A stretch of 18,352 bases of DNA from Nitrospinae bacterium CG11_big_fil_rev_8_21_14_0_20_56_8 (GCA_002796165.1 PCWF01000233.1:1-18352); one strand, 5' to 3'; shown: positions 1-7,365, counted from the stretch's first letter. A program made the numbers and translations. The notes: generated by a model not told the origin, from the sequence alone.

Positions 1-739
1 GAGCCCGGTCGTCCACCACCTTTCCCCGGGCGGTATGGATGAGGTAGGCGGTGGGTTTCATCGCCGCCAGTTGCCGGTCTCCGATCAGGTACCGGGTTTC
101 CGGTGTCAGGGGCACATGCAGGGTCACGTAGTCGGAGGAATGCAGTAAATCCTCCAGCGAAGCATACTCGGCGCGCAGTTCCCGTTCGAGAGGCTCCGGC
201 AGGCGGCGCCGCTGATGATACAACACGCGCATGCCGAACCCGAGGGCGCGCCGCGCAACGGCGCGGCCGATCTCCCCGCACCCGACGATGCCCAGGGTTT
301 TGCCATATACATCGGATCCGAGAAACAGCCCGGCCTGCCAGCCGGTGAATTTTCCTTCGCGGGTGTAGCGGTCGGCCGGAGCGATCCGGCGCGCCGCCGA
401 TAGAATCATCGCCCAGGTCAAATCGGCGGTCGTCTCGTGCAAGACCCCAGGAGTGTTACTGACCCAGATCCCCCTTTCCGCCGCACAGGCCACATCGATA
501 TTGTTGAATCCGGCCCCGTAATTGGCGATGATCTTCAAACGGCGGGCCGACCCGATTATGTCCGGCCCGATCTTATCCGATAAGTAAGTCACCAGGGCGT
601 CGCTCTCGGCGGCGAATGTCCGCAATTCCCCGGACGTGGGCGGATTCTCCGTCATATTGGCGCGCAGGTCGCAATGGGCTCTCAGCCGGTCCAGTCCCGC
701 CTCGGGGAAAATATTGGTCACCGTCACCACCGGTTTCAT
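1..739 (-). CDS. D-2-hydroxyacid dehydrogenase (glyoxylate/phosphoglycerate dehydrogenase-like), 3' part outside window
   Basis: Reduces a 2-keto acid to, or oxidises, a D-2-hydroxy acid with NAD(P)H in the cytoplasm; the substrate cannot be fixed from sequence. The 246 visible residues start at ATG 739-737, with GAGG a few bases upstream. The N-terminal catalytic half holds NYGAGFNNID (about 73-82), the usual substrate-loop region. The Rossmann dinucleotide motif is GCGEIG at 153-158, and HVPLTPETR follows at 208-216. The third family signature is present as HTARG (235-239), with the expected catalytic Arg238 but His in place of the usual Asn. The catalytic Glu and His should lie in the missing part. 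The gene runs off the left edge and is divergent from the radical SAM gene, 76 bp away. Glyoxylate reductase is the closest match by eye; other family members are possible. Confidence 0.9.
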   Translation of the reverse strand, partial: MKPVVTVTNIFPEAGLDRLRAHCDLRANMTENPPTSGELRTFAAESDALVTYLSDKIGPDIIGSARRLKIIANYGAGFNNIDVACAAERGIWVSNTPGVLHETTADLTWAMILSAARRIAPADRYTREGKFTGWQAGLFLGSDVYGKTLGIVGCGEIGRAVARRALGFGMRVLYHQRRRLPEPLERELRAEYASLEDLLHSSDYVTLHVPLTPETRYLIGDRQLAAMKPTAYLIHTARGKVVDDRA

Positions 740-815
740 GCCGTCCTCGAAAATCGCTCTCTATTTTGTGTTAGTATAAGGAGTTGAATTTTAAAGGAAT
801 TCTTTTGGCATTCCC

Positions 816-2246
816 ATGAAAATCTTGTTTCTGGTCCCCCCTGAACTGCTTCCCCTTGAATCGTCGGTCCCCAAGGCCCTCGAAGGGGGCAAGGGATATT
901 ATCCCAAGCTCGGTCTTCTCTCGGTAGCCGCGCAATATGAGCGGGCCACGGGAGACCGCCCGGTGTTCATCGATTGCCCGCCGGAAGGGGTGACGCTGGA
1001 CGACCTGCTTCGCAGGGTGCGGGAGATTCAACCCGGCATGGTGGCGATGAGCATCATGACGTTCAACCTGCTCGACGCCCTGCACACTTCCCGAAAACTC
1101 AAAGAGATCGATTCCCGCATCCGGGTCTGCCTCGGTGGACCGCACGTCAACCTTTATCCGCGGGAAACCCTCGCCCAGCCGGAGGTCGATTTTGTCGTAT
1201 TCGGCGAAGGGGAATATATCTTCACCCGGCTCATCGCCGCCCTGGAAACCGGAAACAGTTCGCCGGAGCATCTGCGATCCATCCGCGGGTTGGGATGGAA
1301 ATTCGATGGAATCCCGCACATCAATCCCGACGAAACCGAGCTGGTGGACCTCAACCAGTTGACCTATCCCGCCCGGCACCTGGTGGACCTGAGCAAGTAT
1401 CAGCACATCATCGGGGAGGGACGGCAATTCTTCACCCTGCAGGCCACAAGAGGGTGCCCGGCCGCCTGCACGTTCTGCGATATCCGTCAAACCCCGTTCC
1501 GCACCCGGTCCCCGGAGAGCGTGGTCGGCGAAATCGAAGCCATGGTCGGCATGGGCGTCGATGACATGTTTTTCGTGGACGACACCATTACCATCGACAA
1601 GAAAAACCTGATGGCCACGCTGGACCTCATGATCCGCCGCGGTCTGAAAATTCATTTCAAAATTTCCGCCCGGGTGGATACGGTCAACGAGGAATTGCTG
1701 AAAAAACTCAGGCAGGCGGGTTGTTACCGCATCCATTACGGGATCGAGTCGGCCACCCCGCGCCACCTCAAGTACCTGCAAAAAGGCCAGACTCCCGAAA
1801 AAATCGAGCGCGCCTGCCGGATGACGCGCGAGGCGGGGATCGGATTTTTTGCATACATGATGATCGGCATCCCGCACGAAACCCGGGAAGAAATGTTTCA
1901 AACCGTGGAGTTCGCCAAGCGGTTGAAACCCGATTATGCCCAGTTTTCCATCTGTACCCCCTACCCCAAAACCGAGCTGTATTTCCAGATGCTCTCCGAA
2001 GGCATTCTGGAAGAGGATTATTGGCAGAAATTCGCCGAATCCCCGTCTCCCGGCTTCAAGATCCGGTTCTGGAACAAAGACTTCACGGAAGAGGAACTCC
2101 GGCAAATTCAAGACGAGTGCCATGCCCGCTTTTACCGAAGCCCGAGCTACCTTATGAAACAGATCGGAAAAGTCCGCTCCTGGTCCGACTTTACCGCCAA
2201 GGCCCGGATGGGAACGCGAATCCTGACCAGCCGCCTCGGCCTGTAA
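816..2246 (+). CDS. B12-binding-domain radical SAM protein, function unknown
   Basis: A 476-residue protein of the cobalamin-dependent radical SAM class (BchE/methyltransferase-like architecture). Residues 1-145 look like a B12-binding Rossmann domain, with CLGGPHVNLYP at 105-115 and VVFGEGEY at 127-134, the usual end of that domain. The radical SAM core follows, with the [4Fe-4S]-binding C214-x3-C218-x2-C221 in TRGCPAACTFC, a VDDTI strand near 254 and a YGIES motif. The C-terminal 90 residues are a helical tail. Members of this class methylate unactivated carbons or make or break C-C and C-S bonds; the substrate here is unknown. The ATG has only a distant purine stretch (AAAGGA, 794-799) as a possible RBS. 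It starts a plus-strand run with queE, mutY and a metal exporter. No hopanoid, chlorophyll or antibiotic pathway gene lies nearby to suggest a role. Confidence 0.88.
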   Translation: MKILFLVPPELLPLESSVPKALEGGKGYYPKLGLLSVAAQYERATGDRPVFIDCPPEGVTLDDLLRRVREIQPGMVAMSIMTFNLLDALHTSRKLKEIDSRIRVCLGGPHVNLYPRETLAQPEVDFVVFGEGEYIFTRLIAALETGNSSPEHLRSIRGLGWKFDGIPHINPDETELVDLNQLTYPARHLVDLSKYQHIIGEGRQFFTLQATRGCPAACTFCDIRQTPFRTRSPESVVGEIEAMVGMGVDDMFFVDDTITIDKKNLMATLDLMIRRGLKIHFKISARVDTVNEELLKKLRQAGCYRIHYGIESATPRHLKYLQKGQTPEKIERACRMTREAGIGFFAYMMIGIPHETREEMFQTVEFAKRLKPDYAQFSICTPYPKTELYFQMLSEGILEEDYWQKFAESPSPGFKIRFWNKDFTEEELRQIQDECHARFYRSPSYLMKQIGKVRSWSDFTAKARMGTRILTSRLGL

Positions 2247-2262
2247 TTCCCGCCGGAATTAC
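2243..2262 (+). repeat. Perfect hairpin over the stop codon of the radical SAM gene
   Basis: GTAATTCC (2243-2250) and GGAATTAC (2255-2262) form an 8-bp perfect inverted repeat around a 4-nt CGCC loop. The TAA stop at 2244-2246 lies in the left arm. No T run follows, so a rho-independent terminator is not supported. It may slow RNA 3' exonucleases or limit read-through into queE. Confidence 0.5.
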
Positions 2263-2265
2263 CGG

Positions 2266-2295
2266 GTGACCGCCCCGGTGGCCTTGTTGTACAAT
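2266..2295 (+). promoter_or_regulatory. Possible promoter for queE (leaderless transcript)
   Basis: A -10-like TACAAT lies at 2290-2295. GTGACC (2266-2271) sits 18 bp upstream and matches TTGACA at four positions. The predicted transcription start falls about 7 nt after the -10, at or next to the ATG at 2302, which has no Shine-Dalgarno sequence. This would give a leaderless mRNA. Confidence 0.35.
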
Positions 2296-2301
2296 CAGTC
2301 C

Positions 2302-2937
2302 ATGTTGACCGTTTCCGAAATCTACAAAACCATTCAGGGAGAATCCACCTATGCGGGCCTGCCTTGCGTCATGGTGCGGCTCACCGGTTGCAACCTGCGG
2401 TGCGTCTGGTGCGATTCGACCCATGCCTTTTATTCCGGGAAGAACATGACGCGGGAGGAAGTCGTGCGCCAGGTCTCGGAATTCAAAATCCCTCTCGTGG
2501 AAATTACCGGTGGGGAACCGTTACTGCAAGCCGACGTTTATCCCCTCATGGAGGATCTGATCGGGAAAAATTTTACCGTCCTTCTGGAAACCAGCGGTTC
2601 GGTTTCGATCGAAAACGTTCCCCGAAAGGTCGTCAAGATCATGGACCTCAAGTGTCCCGGGAGCGGGGAGAATGAAAAAAATCATTTCGACAACCTGCGC
2701 GGGTTGGCGGATTGGGACGAAGTGAAGTTCGTCATCTCCGACCGAACCGACTATGAATGGAGCCGGGACACGGTGCAAAGTTATGCCATTCCCCCCCGTC
2801 AGGTCCTGTTCTCGCCGGTCTTCGACCGGATTTCCTTACGATCCCTGGCCGATTGGATCCTTGCGGACAATCTGGGGGTGCGTCTGCAGACCCAGCTTCA
2901 CAAACATATCTGGGATAAGAACGCGGTGGGCGTATAA
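2302..2937 (+). CDS. queE: 7-carboxy-7-deazaguanine synthase QueE
   Basis: Radical SAM enzyme that contracts 6-carboxy-tetrahydropterin to 7-carboxy-7-deazaguanine, the core step toward queuosine in tRNA or 7-deazaguanine in DNA. From the ATG at 2302 it is 211 residues. It opens with the family start MLTVSEIYKTIQGES and carries the short cluster motif C30-x3-C34-x2-C37 in TGCNLRCVWCDS. EITGGEPLLQ follows, the SAM-binding GGEP motif. A GTG at 2266 is in frame and would add 12 residues. I prefer 2302 because QueE proteins usually start with this phrase. There is no SD before the ATG. The gene lies 55 nt after the radical SAM gene and 53 nt before mutY. No queC, queD or queF is visible here, so its partners must be elsewhere. 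No sign of phage or a DNA-modification cluster. Confidence 0.92.
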   Translation: MLTVSEIYKTIQGESTYAGLPCVMVRLTGCNLRCVWCDSTHAFYSGKNMTREEVVRQVSEFKIPLVEITGGEPLLQADVYPLMEDLIGKNFTVLLETSGSVSIENVPRKVVKIMDLKCPGSGENEKNHFDNLRGLADWDEVKFVISDRTDYEWSRDTVQSYAIPPRQVLFSPVFDRISLRSLADWILADNLGVRLQTQLHKHIWDKNAVGV

Positions 2938-2990
2938 CCGGCGTTCCCGGCCGCCGCGCGCTTGCGGGGTTCCGGACCTCTTGAATCTTC

Positions 2991-4103
2991 ATGCCCGACA
3001 AAACGATCATCCGCAAAGCCCTGCTCACCTGGTATCGCAAGGAAAAACGCGATCTGCCCTGGCGGAACACCGGCGACCCCTATCACATCTGGGTTTCGGA
3101 AATGATGTTGCAACAAACGCAGGTTAAAACCGTCATTCCCTATTACCAGCGGTGGCTGGAAACCTTCCCGACGGTCGAAGACCTGGCGGAAGCCCAGTCA
3201 TCGCGCGTATTGAAACTCTGGGAAGGCCTGGGATATTATTCGCGAGCCCGCAATTTTCACGCGGCGGCGCGTATCGTGGTCCGCGAGTTTGGCGGAAAGG
3301 TCCCCGATAGCGCCGAAGCCATTCTGCAACTTCCGGGAATCGGACGGTACACCGCCGGAGCCATTCTGAGCATCGCCTATGACCGGCGGGTTCCCGTGCT
3401 CGACGGCAACGTCAAGCGCGTGCTGTCCCGGCTCTTCCTCATTCCCGGCAACAGGCAAATCGCCGGAGTCGAGGCGGTGCTGTGGAACAAAGCCGAGGAG
3501 CTTCTTCCCCGGAACCATCCAGGCGATTTCAACCAGGCGTTGATGGAACTGGGCGCGACGGTATGTCTGCCGAAAAACCCGGATTGCCCGCTTTGCCCGC
3601 TGTCCCGGGTTTGCCGCGCCCGCAAGGAAAACGCCCAGGCGCAATTTCCCGCTTCGGCTAAAACCACCCCGGCGCAAAAAATCCAGGTCAGCGCCGCGGT
3701 GATTCAGAAAGGAGGAAAAACCTTCATTCAACAACGGCCGCACAAGGGGCTGATGGGCGGTCTTTGGGAATTTCCCGGCGGCAAGTTACAGGATTCGGAA
3801 TCGCCCGAAGAATGTATCCGCCGCGAAATACGGGAAGAGCTGGGCGTCGATATCCGCGTGGGGGAAAAACTCATGACCGTCCGGCACAGTTATACCCAGT
3901 TCCGCGTAACGCTCCACGTTTTCCGTTGTACCTTGAACAACGGCCGCCTGCGGCCCACCCAATGCGAACAATGGCGATGGGTGCCGCCGGAAGATCTGGA
4001 GGATTATCCCTTTCCCGCGGCCAATGCCCGAATTGTGAAATTTCTGAAGGCGTCTCAAAGCGCCCCTCTTCGCGGGGTCAAGATGAAATCCCGGCAAGAA
4101 TAA
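2991..4103 (+). CDS. mutY: A/G-specific adenine glycosylase MutY with intact Nudix box
   Basis: Removes adenine mispaired with 8-oxoguanine in base-excision repair. At 370 residues the N-terminal domain keeps the Escherichia coli numbering: catalytic Glu37 in SEMMLQQTQ and catalytic Asp138 in VLDGNVKR. The helix-hairpin-helix is LPGIGRYTAG (114-123) and the [4Fe-4S] ligands are Cys192, Cys199, Cys202 and Cys208 (C-x6-C-x2-C-x5-C). The C-terminal domain (about 232-355) is MutT-like. Its Nudix signature is complete: G264-x5-E270-x7-R278-E279-x2-E282-E283-x-G285. In many MutY proteins this domain is an 8-oxoG recognition module with a decayed box, so the intact motif is notable. The ATG at 2991 has no strong SD. 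The CDF gene starts 41 nt downstream on the same strand. Confidence 0.96.
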   Translation: MPDKTIIRKALLTWYRKEKRDLPWRNTGDPYHIWVSEMMLQQTQVKTVIPYYQRWLETFPTVEDLAEAQSSRVLKLWEGLGYYSRARNFHAAARIVVREFGGKVPDSAEAILQLPGIGRYTAGAILSIAYDRRVPVLDGNVKRVLSRLFLIPGNRQIAGVEAVLWNKAEELLPRNHPGDFNQALMELGATVCLPKNPDCPLCPLSRVCRARKENAQAQFPASAKTTPAQKIQVSAAVIQKGGKTFIQQRPHKGLMGGLWEFPGGKLQDSESPEECIRREIREELGVDIRVGEKLMTVRHSYTQFRVTLHVFRCTLNNGRLRPTQCEQWRWVPPEDLEDYPFPAANARIVKFLKASQSAPLRGVKMKSRQE

Positions 4104-4144
4104 TTCATCCGCACCCCAACCCTTTTTCGTTCGGTGTAACCTTT

Positions 4145-5287
4145 ATGCCCCAGCCTCCTGATACAGACGATGGAACGAAAGTCATCCTGGTGGGAGCCCT
4201 GGCCAACCTGATTCTCTCGGGAATCAAATTCGCGGCGGGTATCGTCGGGAACAGCGCCGCCATGGTCGCCGACGCCGTTCATTCCCTTTCGGACCTTTTT
4301 TCCGACGGAGTGGTGTTCTTCACTTACAAGATCGGGAAGATCCCCCGCGACCGGGAACATCCCTATGGACATGGGCGGGCCGAAAACCTGGGCGCCACCG
4401 CCGTCGGGCTCGTCATTATATTGGCCGGACTGGGGCTTCTGAGGGAAGCGTGGGAGATCCTTCAATCGGAGAAGTTCCGAGTTCCAAGCTGGATCGCGGC
4501 GGCGACGGCGCTCATCTCCATTTTTTCCAAGGAATGGCTTTACCGGTACACCCGTGACGTGGGGAAGAAAAATTACAGCCCCAGCATCGTCGCCAATGCA
4601 TGGCATCACCGAACCGATGCCATTTCCTCCATCGCCGCCTTGCTCGGCATCGGCGCGGCAATTTTCGGCTACCCCGTGATGGATCCCGTCGCGGCGGGGG
4701 TGGTGGCGCTCATGATCGTCAAGGTGGGATACGACGTCACCCTGGAAGGTTTACGCGATCTCATGGACACCTCGTTGAGCGAGGAAGACCTGGGCAAGAT
4801 ACGCCGGGCCATCGACGGGATCCCGGAGATCCGGGAATTTCATGATCTGCGCACCCGCAAGGCCGGGGGAGACATCCTTATGGACGTTCACATCCTGGTC
4901 CACCCCGATCTCACCGTCACCGAGGGCCACAACATCGCCGAAACGCTGAGACGCACGCTCATCAAAGAGTTCAACCAGGTGCAGGACGTCCTCGTGCACG
5001 TCGATGCCGAAGACGACAGTTTTGTGGAAGGTCTGTACTCGGTCACCCGCGGCGAATTGATGCGCCGGATCGATCCGATCCTGCAATCGATTCCCGGCGT
5101 GGCGGGCAGAACGGGACTCCGCGTCCATTACCTCAAGGGGAAGATGAATCTCGAAATTCATCTCAAAGTGGAGCATGACATCTCCATCGAAGAGACGAGA
5201 ACCATCGTGCGAACCCTTACTTCGCGGCTCAAAACTTCCGCTGAGATCGGCACCGTGAAAATTTACCTGGACCTCAATGAAAATTGA
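4145..5287 (+). CDS. Cation diffusion facilitator (CDF) metal exporter with two C-terminal domains
   Basis: Inner-membrane divalent-metal/proton antiporter of 380 residues. Six membrane segments are visible (about 12-34, 37-61, 82-104, 115-132, 155-175, 178-198). The transport site looks like H46-x3-D50 in TM2 and H154-x3-D158 in TM5. An HxxxD pair in both helices is typical of Zn-type CDFs and differs from the Asp-rich site of YiiP. HPYGHGRAE (72-80) is the conserved loop after TM2. After TM6 there is a ferredoxin-like dimerisation domain (about 215-292, with MDVHILVHPD). A second copy-like region follows (about 304-378, with VHYLKGKMNLEIHLKVEHD), longer than standard CDFs. The frame is open upstream to 3764 inside mutY, but homology starts at the ATG at 4145, which lacks a clear SD. 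It ends 6 bp from the convergent cupin gene. Metal specificity is not settled. Confidence 0.92.
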   Translation: MPQPPDTDDGTKVILVGALANLILSGIKFAAGIVGNSAAMVADAVHSLSDLFSDGVVFFTYKIGKIPRDREHPYGHGRAENLGATAVGLVIILAGLGLLREAWEILQSEKFRVPSWIAAATALISIFSKEWLYRYTRDVGKKNYSPSIVANAWHHRTDAISSIAALLGIGAAIFGYPVMDPVAAGVVALMIVKVGYDVTLEGLRDLMDTSLSEEDLGKIRRAIDGIPEIREFHDLRTRKAGGDILMDVHILVHPDLTVTEGHNIAETLRRTLIKEFNQVQDVLVHVDAEDDSFVEGLYSVTRGELMRRIDPILQSIPGVAGRTGLRVHYLKGKMNLEIHLKVEHDISIEETRTIVRTLTSRLKTSAEIGTVKIYLDLNEN

Positions 5288-5293
5288 ATCCGG

Positions 5294-5665
5294 TCAGCCG
5301 GGGAAATAGGTATCGTGGTCGGAAAAAACCGGGGGACTGTGAAAGTTCAGCATGTCGAGGGATTCATCGCCGGTGGAAAATTCATGCAGGGTTTTCGGCG
5401 GGACCCGGAAGAAACATCCTTCCCGCAAGTCATACTCCGTCTCACCGAGCCGGGCTTTCCCTTTCCCCGAAAGGACAAAGTATAATTCTTCTCCCACCTT
5501 GTGCAGGCTGGATTTCTTGACCTGCCCCGGTTCGAGATGGACCCGGTAGGCGGAAAACCGCCGGCAGGCTTCGCGGGGCAGGAGCTGAAAAATACGGACC
5601 CCCTGCAACTCAAACGAGGGGGACGATTCGGGATCCAGAAAATACACTTCATCCCTGGGGTCCAT
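5294..5665 (-). CDS. Small single-domain cupin protein
   Basis: A 123-residue protein with one cupin barrel. Motif 1 is readable as SLHKVGEELYFVLSG (53-67), with potential metal ligands His55 and Glu59 or Glu60. The first His of the usual HxH pair is Ser53. Motif 2 is GCFFRVPPKTLHEF (83-96), giving His94. The metal site therefore seems to have lost one ligand, so it may bind metal weakly or act as a sensor or isomerase-like cupin. Function is not assignable. The start at 5665 has a strong GGAGGT SD. It begins 21 nt after the stop of the deoxyhypusine-synthase-like gene, so the two are very likely co-transcribed. It converges on the CDF gene with only 6 bp between. Confidence 0.8.
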   Translation of the reverse strand: MDPRDEVYFLDPESSPSFELQGVRIFQLLPREACRRFSAYRVHLEPGQVKKSSLHKVGEELYFVLSGKGKARLGETEYDLREGCFFRVPPKTLHEFSTGDESLDMLNFHSPPVFSDHDTYFPG

Positions 5666-5686
5666 GGGCCACCTCCTGCTCCAATC

Positions 5687-6784
5687 TTATTTTGCGGGCT
5701 TGAGACTCTTCAGCACCTCCCCTTCCCATTGGAAGGAAAGAGGAGAACGGTTTTTCGCCAATTCCTTCTGGTGCGCGTACCCATAAATCAGGGGCAGGGA
5801 GACGCTGGGTTCCACGAACGCCATGGCGAAATTGGCATCCTTGTTGACCTTGCCCCACGACTGCGCCTCGGCCAGGGTGCTTCCGCTCAACCCACCCCAA
5901 TGCGGAACGTCGGTGGTCACCTGCAGGGCATACTTGTGCCCGCCGGTATCTTTGCCGAAAATCAGGGCCATGATGATGGAATCGTTGATGTAGTTCTTGG
6001 GCACGCCCCCCGCGACATAAAAGGGCGCCGTTCGTGACGACTGCACGACGATCTGGGTCAACTCATAATTGTCGCGGATGGAGTCGATGGAGATGGGCGT
6101 GCGCCCCTTCTGCCGGGCATAGCAATAGTGCTCGGTCAGGCCGATGCCGATGCTGGAATCGTTGAGCGCGGGACAAAACACGGGAATCCCCTTCTTGCGC
6201 GCCGTCACCAGGATGGATTCGTCGTCGTCCACCGTTTCCGAAAGTTTCCACAGAAATTCCCGGCTGGAATAGTTGCGGGGTTCCAGGGTATCGGCAAACT
6301 TGCCGATCAGGGAATCGGTATCGGCGAAGACTTCCTCATCCACATAGGTATCGTAAATCCGGTTGATAAACAACTCCCGGAGTTTCCGGTCATCGGCGTT
6401 CGGGTTGCCATAATAATGCCCTCCCCCCTTGGCGGCGTAGTAATCCTGGTAGAGGACGGCCCCGGTGGAAACGATGACGTCCACCATGTTGTTCGCCACC
6501 ATATCGCGGATCACCTTTCGCAATCCCGCCGCAATCAGGGGGCCGGCAAGACCCAGGAGAATCGTGGGGCGTTCGTCGTCGGTGAGCATCTTCTCGAACA
6601 CCGTGGCGCAGAGCCCGATGTTCCTCGCCTGGATGGAACAGGACTTGAAACCTTCCACCAGGTCGGCCACATTCCGGACGCTTCCGTAATCGACGGGAGA
6701 AATCCGCGTGTTCAAAATATCCTGTTTCTGGGCCTTCTGGTTATCGCTCAGGGGCTCGGGGAGCAGGTTGTCCTTGTAAGCCAT
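5687..6784 (-). CDS. Deoxyhypusine synthase-like protein (bacterial)
   Basis: A 365-residue member of the deoxyhypusine synthase family. In eukaryotes and archaea these enzymes move the aminobutyl group of spermidine, via NAD and an enzyme lysine, to a lysine of eIF5A. Plant relatives make homospermidine, and bacterial relatives are mostly of unproven function, with polyamine chemistry likely. Visible marks are GLAGPLIAAGLR (78-89), the NAD-fold IVSTGAVLYQD (104-114), a conserved FCPALNDSSIG region (203-213) and SWGKV (309-313). Lys312 fits the catalytic lysine (Lys329 in human). GSTLAEAQSWGK precedes an EPSVSLPLI tail. The start at 6784 has a GGAG SD. A promoter (6818-6847) sits just upstream and a cupin gene follows 21 nt downstream. 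No polyamine gene is in the window, but efp, the eIF5A relative, lies about 10 kb away. Confidence 0.9.
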   Translation of the reverse strand: MAYKDNLLPEPLSDNQKAQKQDILNTRISPVDYGSVRNVADLVEGFKSCSIQARNIGLCATVFEKMLTDDERPTILLGLAGPLIAAGLRKVIRDMVANNMVDVIVSTGAVLYQDYYAAKGGGHYYGNPNADDRKLRELFINRIYDTYVDEEVFADTDSLIGKFADTLEPRNYSSREFLWKLSETVDDDESILVTARKKGIPVFCPALNDSSIGIGLTEHYCYARQKGRTPISIDSIRDNYELTQIVVQSSRTAPFYVAGGVPKNYINDSIIMALIFGKDTGGHKYALQVTTDVPHWGGLSGSTLAEAQSWGKVNKDANFAMAFVEPSVSLPLIYGYAHQKELAKNRSPLSFQWEGEVLKSLKPAK

Positions 6785-6817
6785 CTTTTTCTCCGGGGGT
6801 GAAAATAATAAAGGGGA

Positions 6818-6847
6818 ATCTTACCCGGTCTCAGGTCGGAAGGTCAA
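6818..6847 (-). promoter_or_regulatory. Candidate sigma70 promoter of the deoxyhypusine synthase-like/cupin unit
   Basis: On the minus strand, TTGACC (6847-6842, five of six consensus) and TAAGAT (6823-6818, four of six) are separated by 18 bp. They lie about 35 nt upstream of the start codon and just after the bcp terminator. This arrangement makes the two-gene unit independently transcribed. Confidence 0.5.
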
Positions 6848-6868
6848 GATGGGGCCCCGATAAATCGT

Positions 6869-6905
6869 AAAAAGTTCACCCCTTCCCGGAATTTCCGGGA
6901 AAGGG
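6869..6905 (-). terminator. Rho-independent terminator after bcp
   Basis: Plus-strand bases 6883-6901 form a near-perfect palindrome (TTCCCGGAA, one base, TTCCGGGAA), extended by C/G pairs on both sides. On the minus strand the stem is followed four to five bases later by TTTTT (6873-6869). It lies 23 nt after the bcp stop codon. Confidence 0.65.
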
Positions 6906-6927
6906 TCGATCCGATTCGGGACGGGGA

Positions 6928-7365
6928 TCAGAGACGCGAACACAGGTCGGACGAATGGGATTTTGTGTCCACTTTTTCGATCGCTTCCAGGATTTTTCCG
7001 TCCTCCCCGATGACGTAGGTGATTCGGGAGGCATATCCATCGTCCCGGGACTTCACCGCGTGATAGGTCAATGCCAGATCTTTATTTTCGTCGCACAACA
7101 GGGGATAGGGAAACGAAAATTTTTCAGCAAAGGCCCGGTTACCCGACACGCCGTCCAGGCTGACCCCCAGAATGACAACATCTTTCGCCCGGAATTTTTC
7201 ATAATCGTCGCGAAAACCCTTTCCCTCCATCGTGCAACCCGGGGTGTCGGCTTTTGGATAAAACCAGAGCACCACTTTTTTACCTTTGAAATTCTTCAAA
7301 CTGACGTCATTCCCGTTGTGGTCCTTCACATTGAAATCGGGAGCCTGAGTCCCCACTGGCAACAT
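6928..7365 (-). CDS. bcp: Bcp-type peroxiredoxin (thiol peroxidase), resolving Cys absent
   Basis: Reduces hydrogen and organic peroxides in the cytoplasm through a peroxidatic cysteine. At 145 residues it is slightly shorter than typical Bcp (about 150-156). The thioredoxin-fold core and TPGCTMEGKGFRD (41-53) are clear, with Cys44 as the peroxidatic residue and Arg in the later active-site region. In the usual atypical 2-Cys Bcp a second Cys lies five residues on; here that position is Lys49. Cys91 and Cys142 remain as possible alternatives, or the protein works as a 1-Cys enzyme. ATG 7365 is supported by a strong AAAGGAG SD. It has its own terminator downstream. It is separated from ispD by 214 nt containing another terminator, so it is probably monocistronic. 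Confidence 0.93.
   Translation of the reverse strand: MLPVGTQAPDFNVKDHNGNDVSLKNFKGKKVVLWFYPKADTPGCTMEGKGFRDDYEKFRAKDVVILGVSLDGVSGNRAFAEKFSFPYPLLCDENKDLALTYHAVKSRDDGYASRITYVIGEDGKILEAIEKVDTKSHSSDLCSRL

Noticed and set aside
103..403. Short plus-strand frames at the left edge
   Set aside because: Opposite the D-2-hydroxyacid dehydrogenase, whose minus-strand frame is open from 739 to the window edge with Rossmann and signature motifs.
771..2123. Long open frame (about 450 codons) on the minus strand
   Set aside because: It is antisense to the clear radical SAM gene. It has no recognisable motif and results from the GC-rich codon pattern.
3764..4144. Upstream extension of the CDF gene
   Set aside because: The extension lies mostly within the mutY Nudix region in another frame and has Arg/Pro/Gly-rich sequence. 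CDF homology starts at 4145.
6128..6802. Plus-strand frame of about 224 codons
   Set aside because: Antisense shadow of the deoxyhypusine-synthase-like gene.
6851..6858. GGGGCCCC palindrome
   Set aside because: Too short and isolated to suggest an operator; it lies just upstream of the DHS-like gene's -35 and may be chance.
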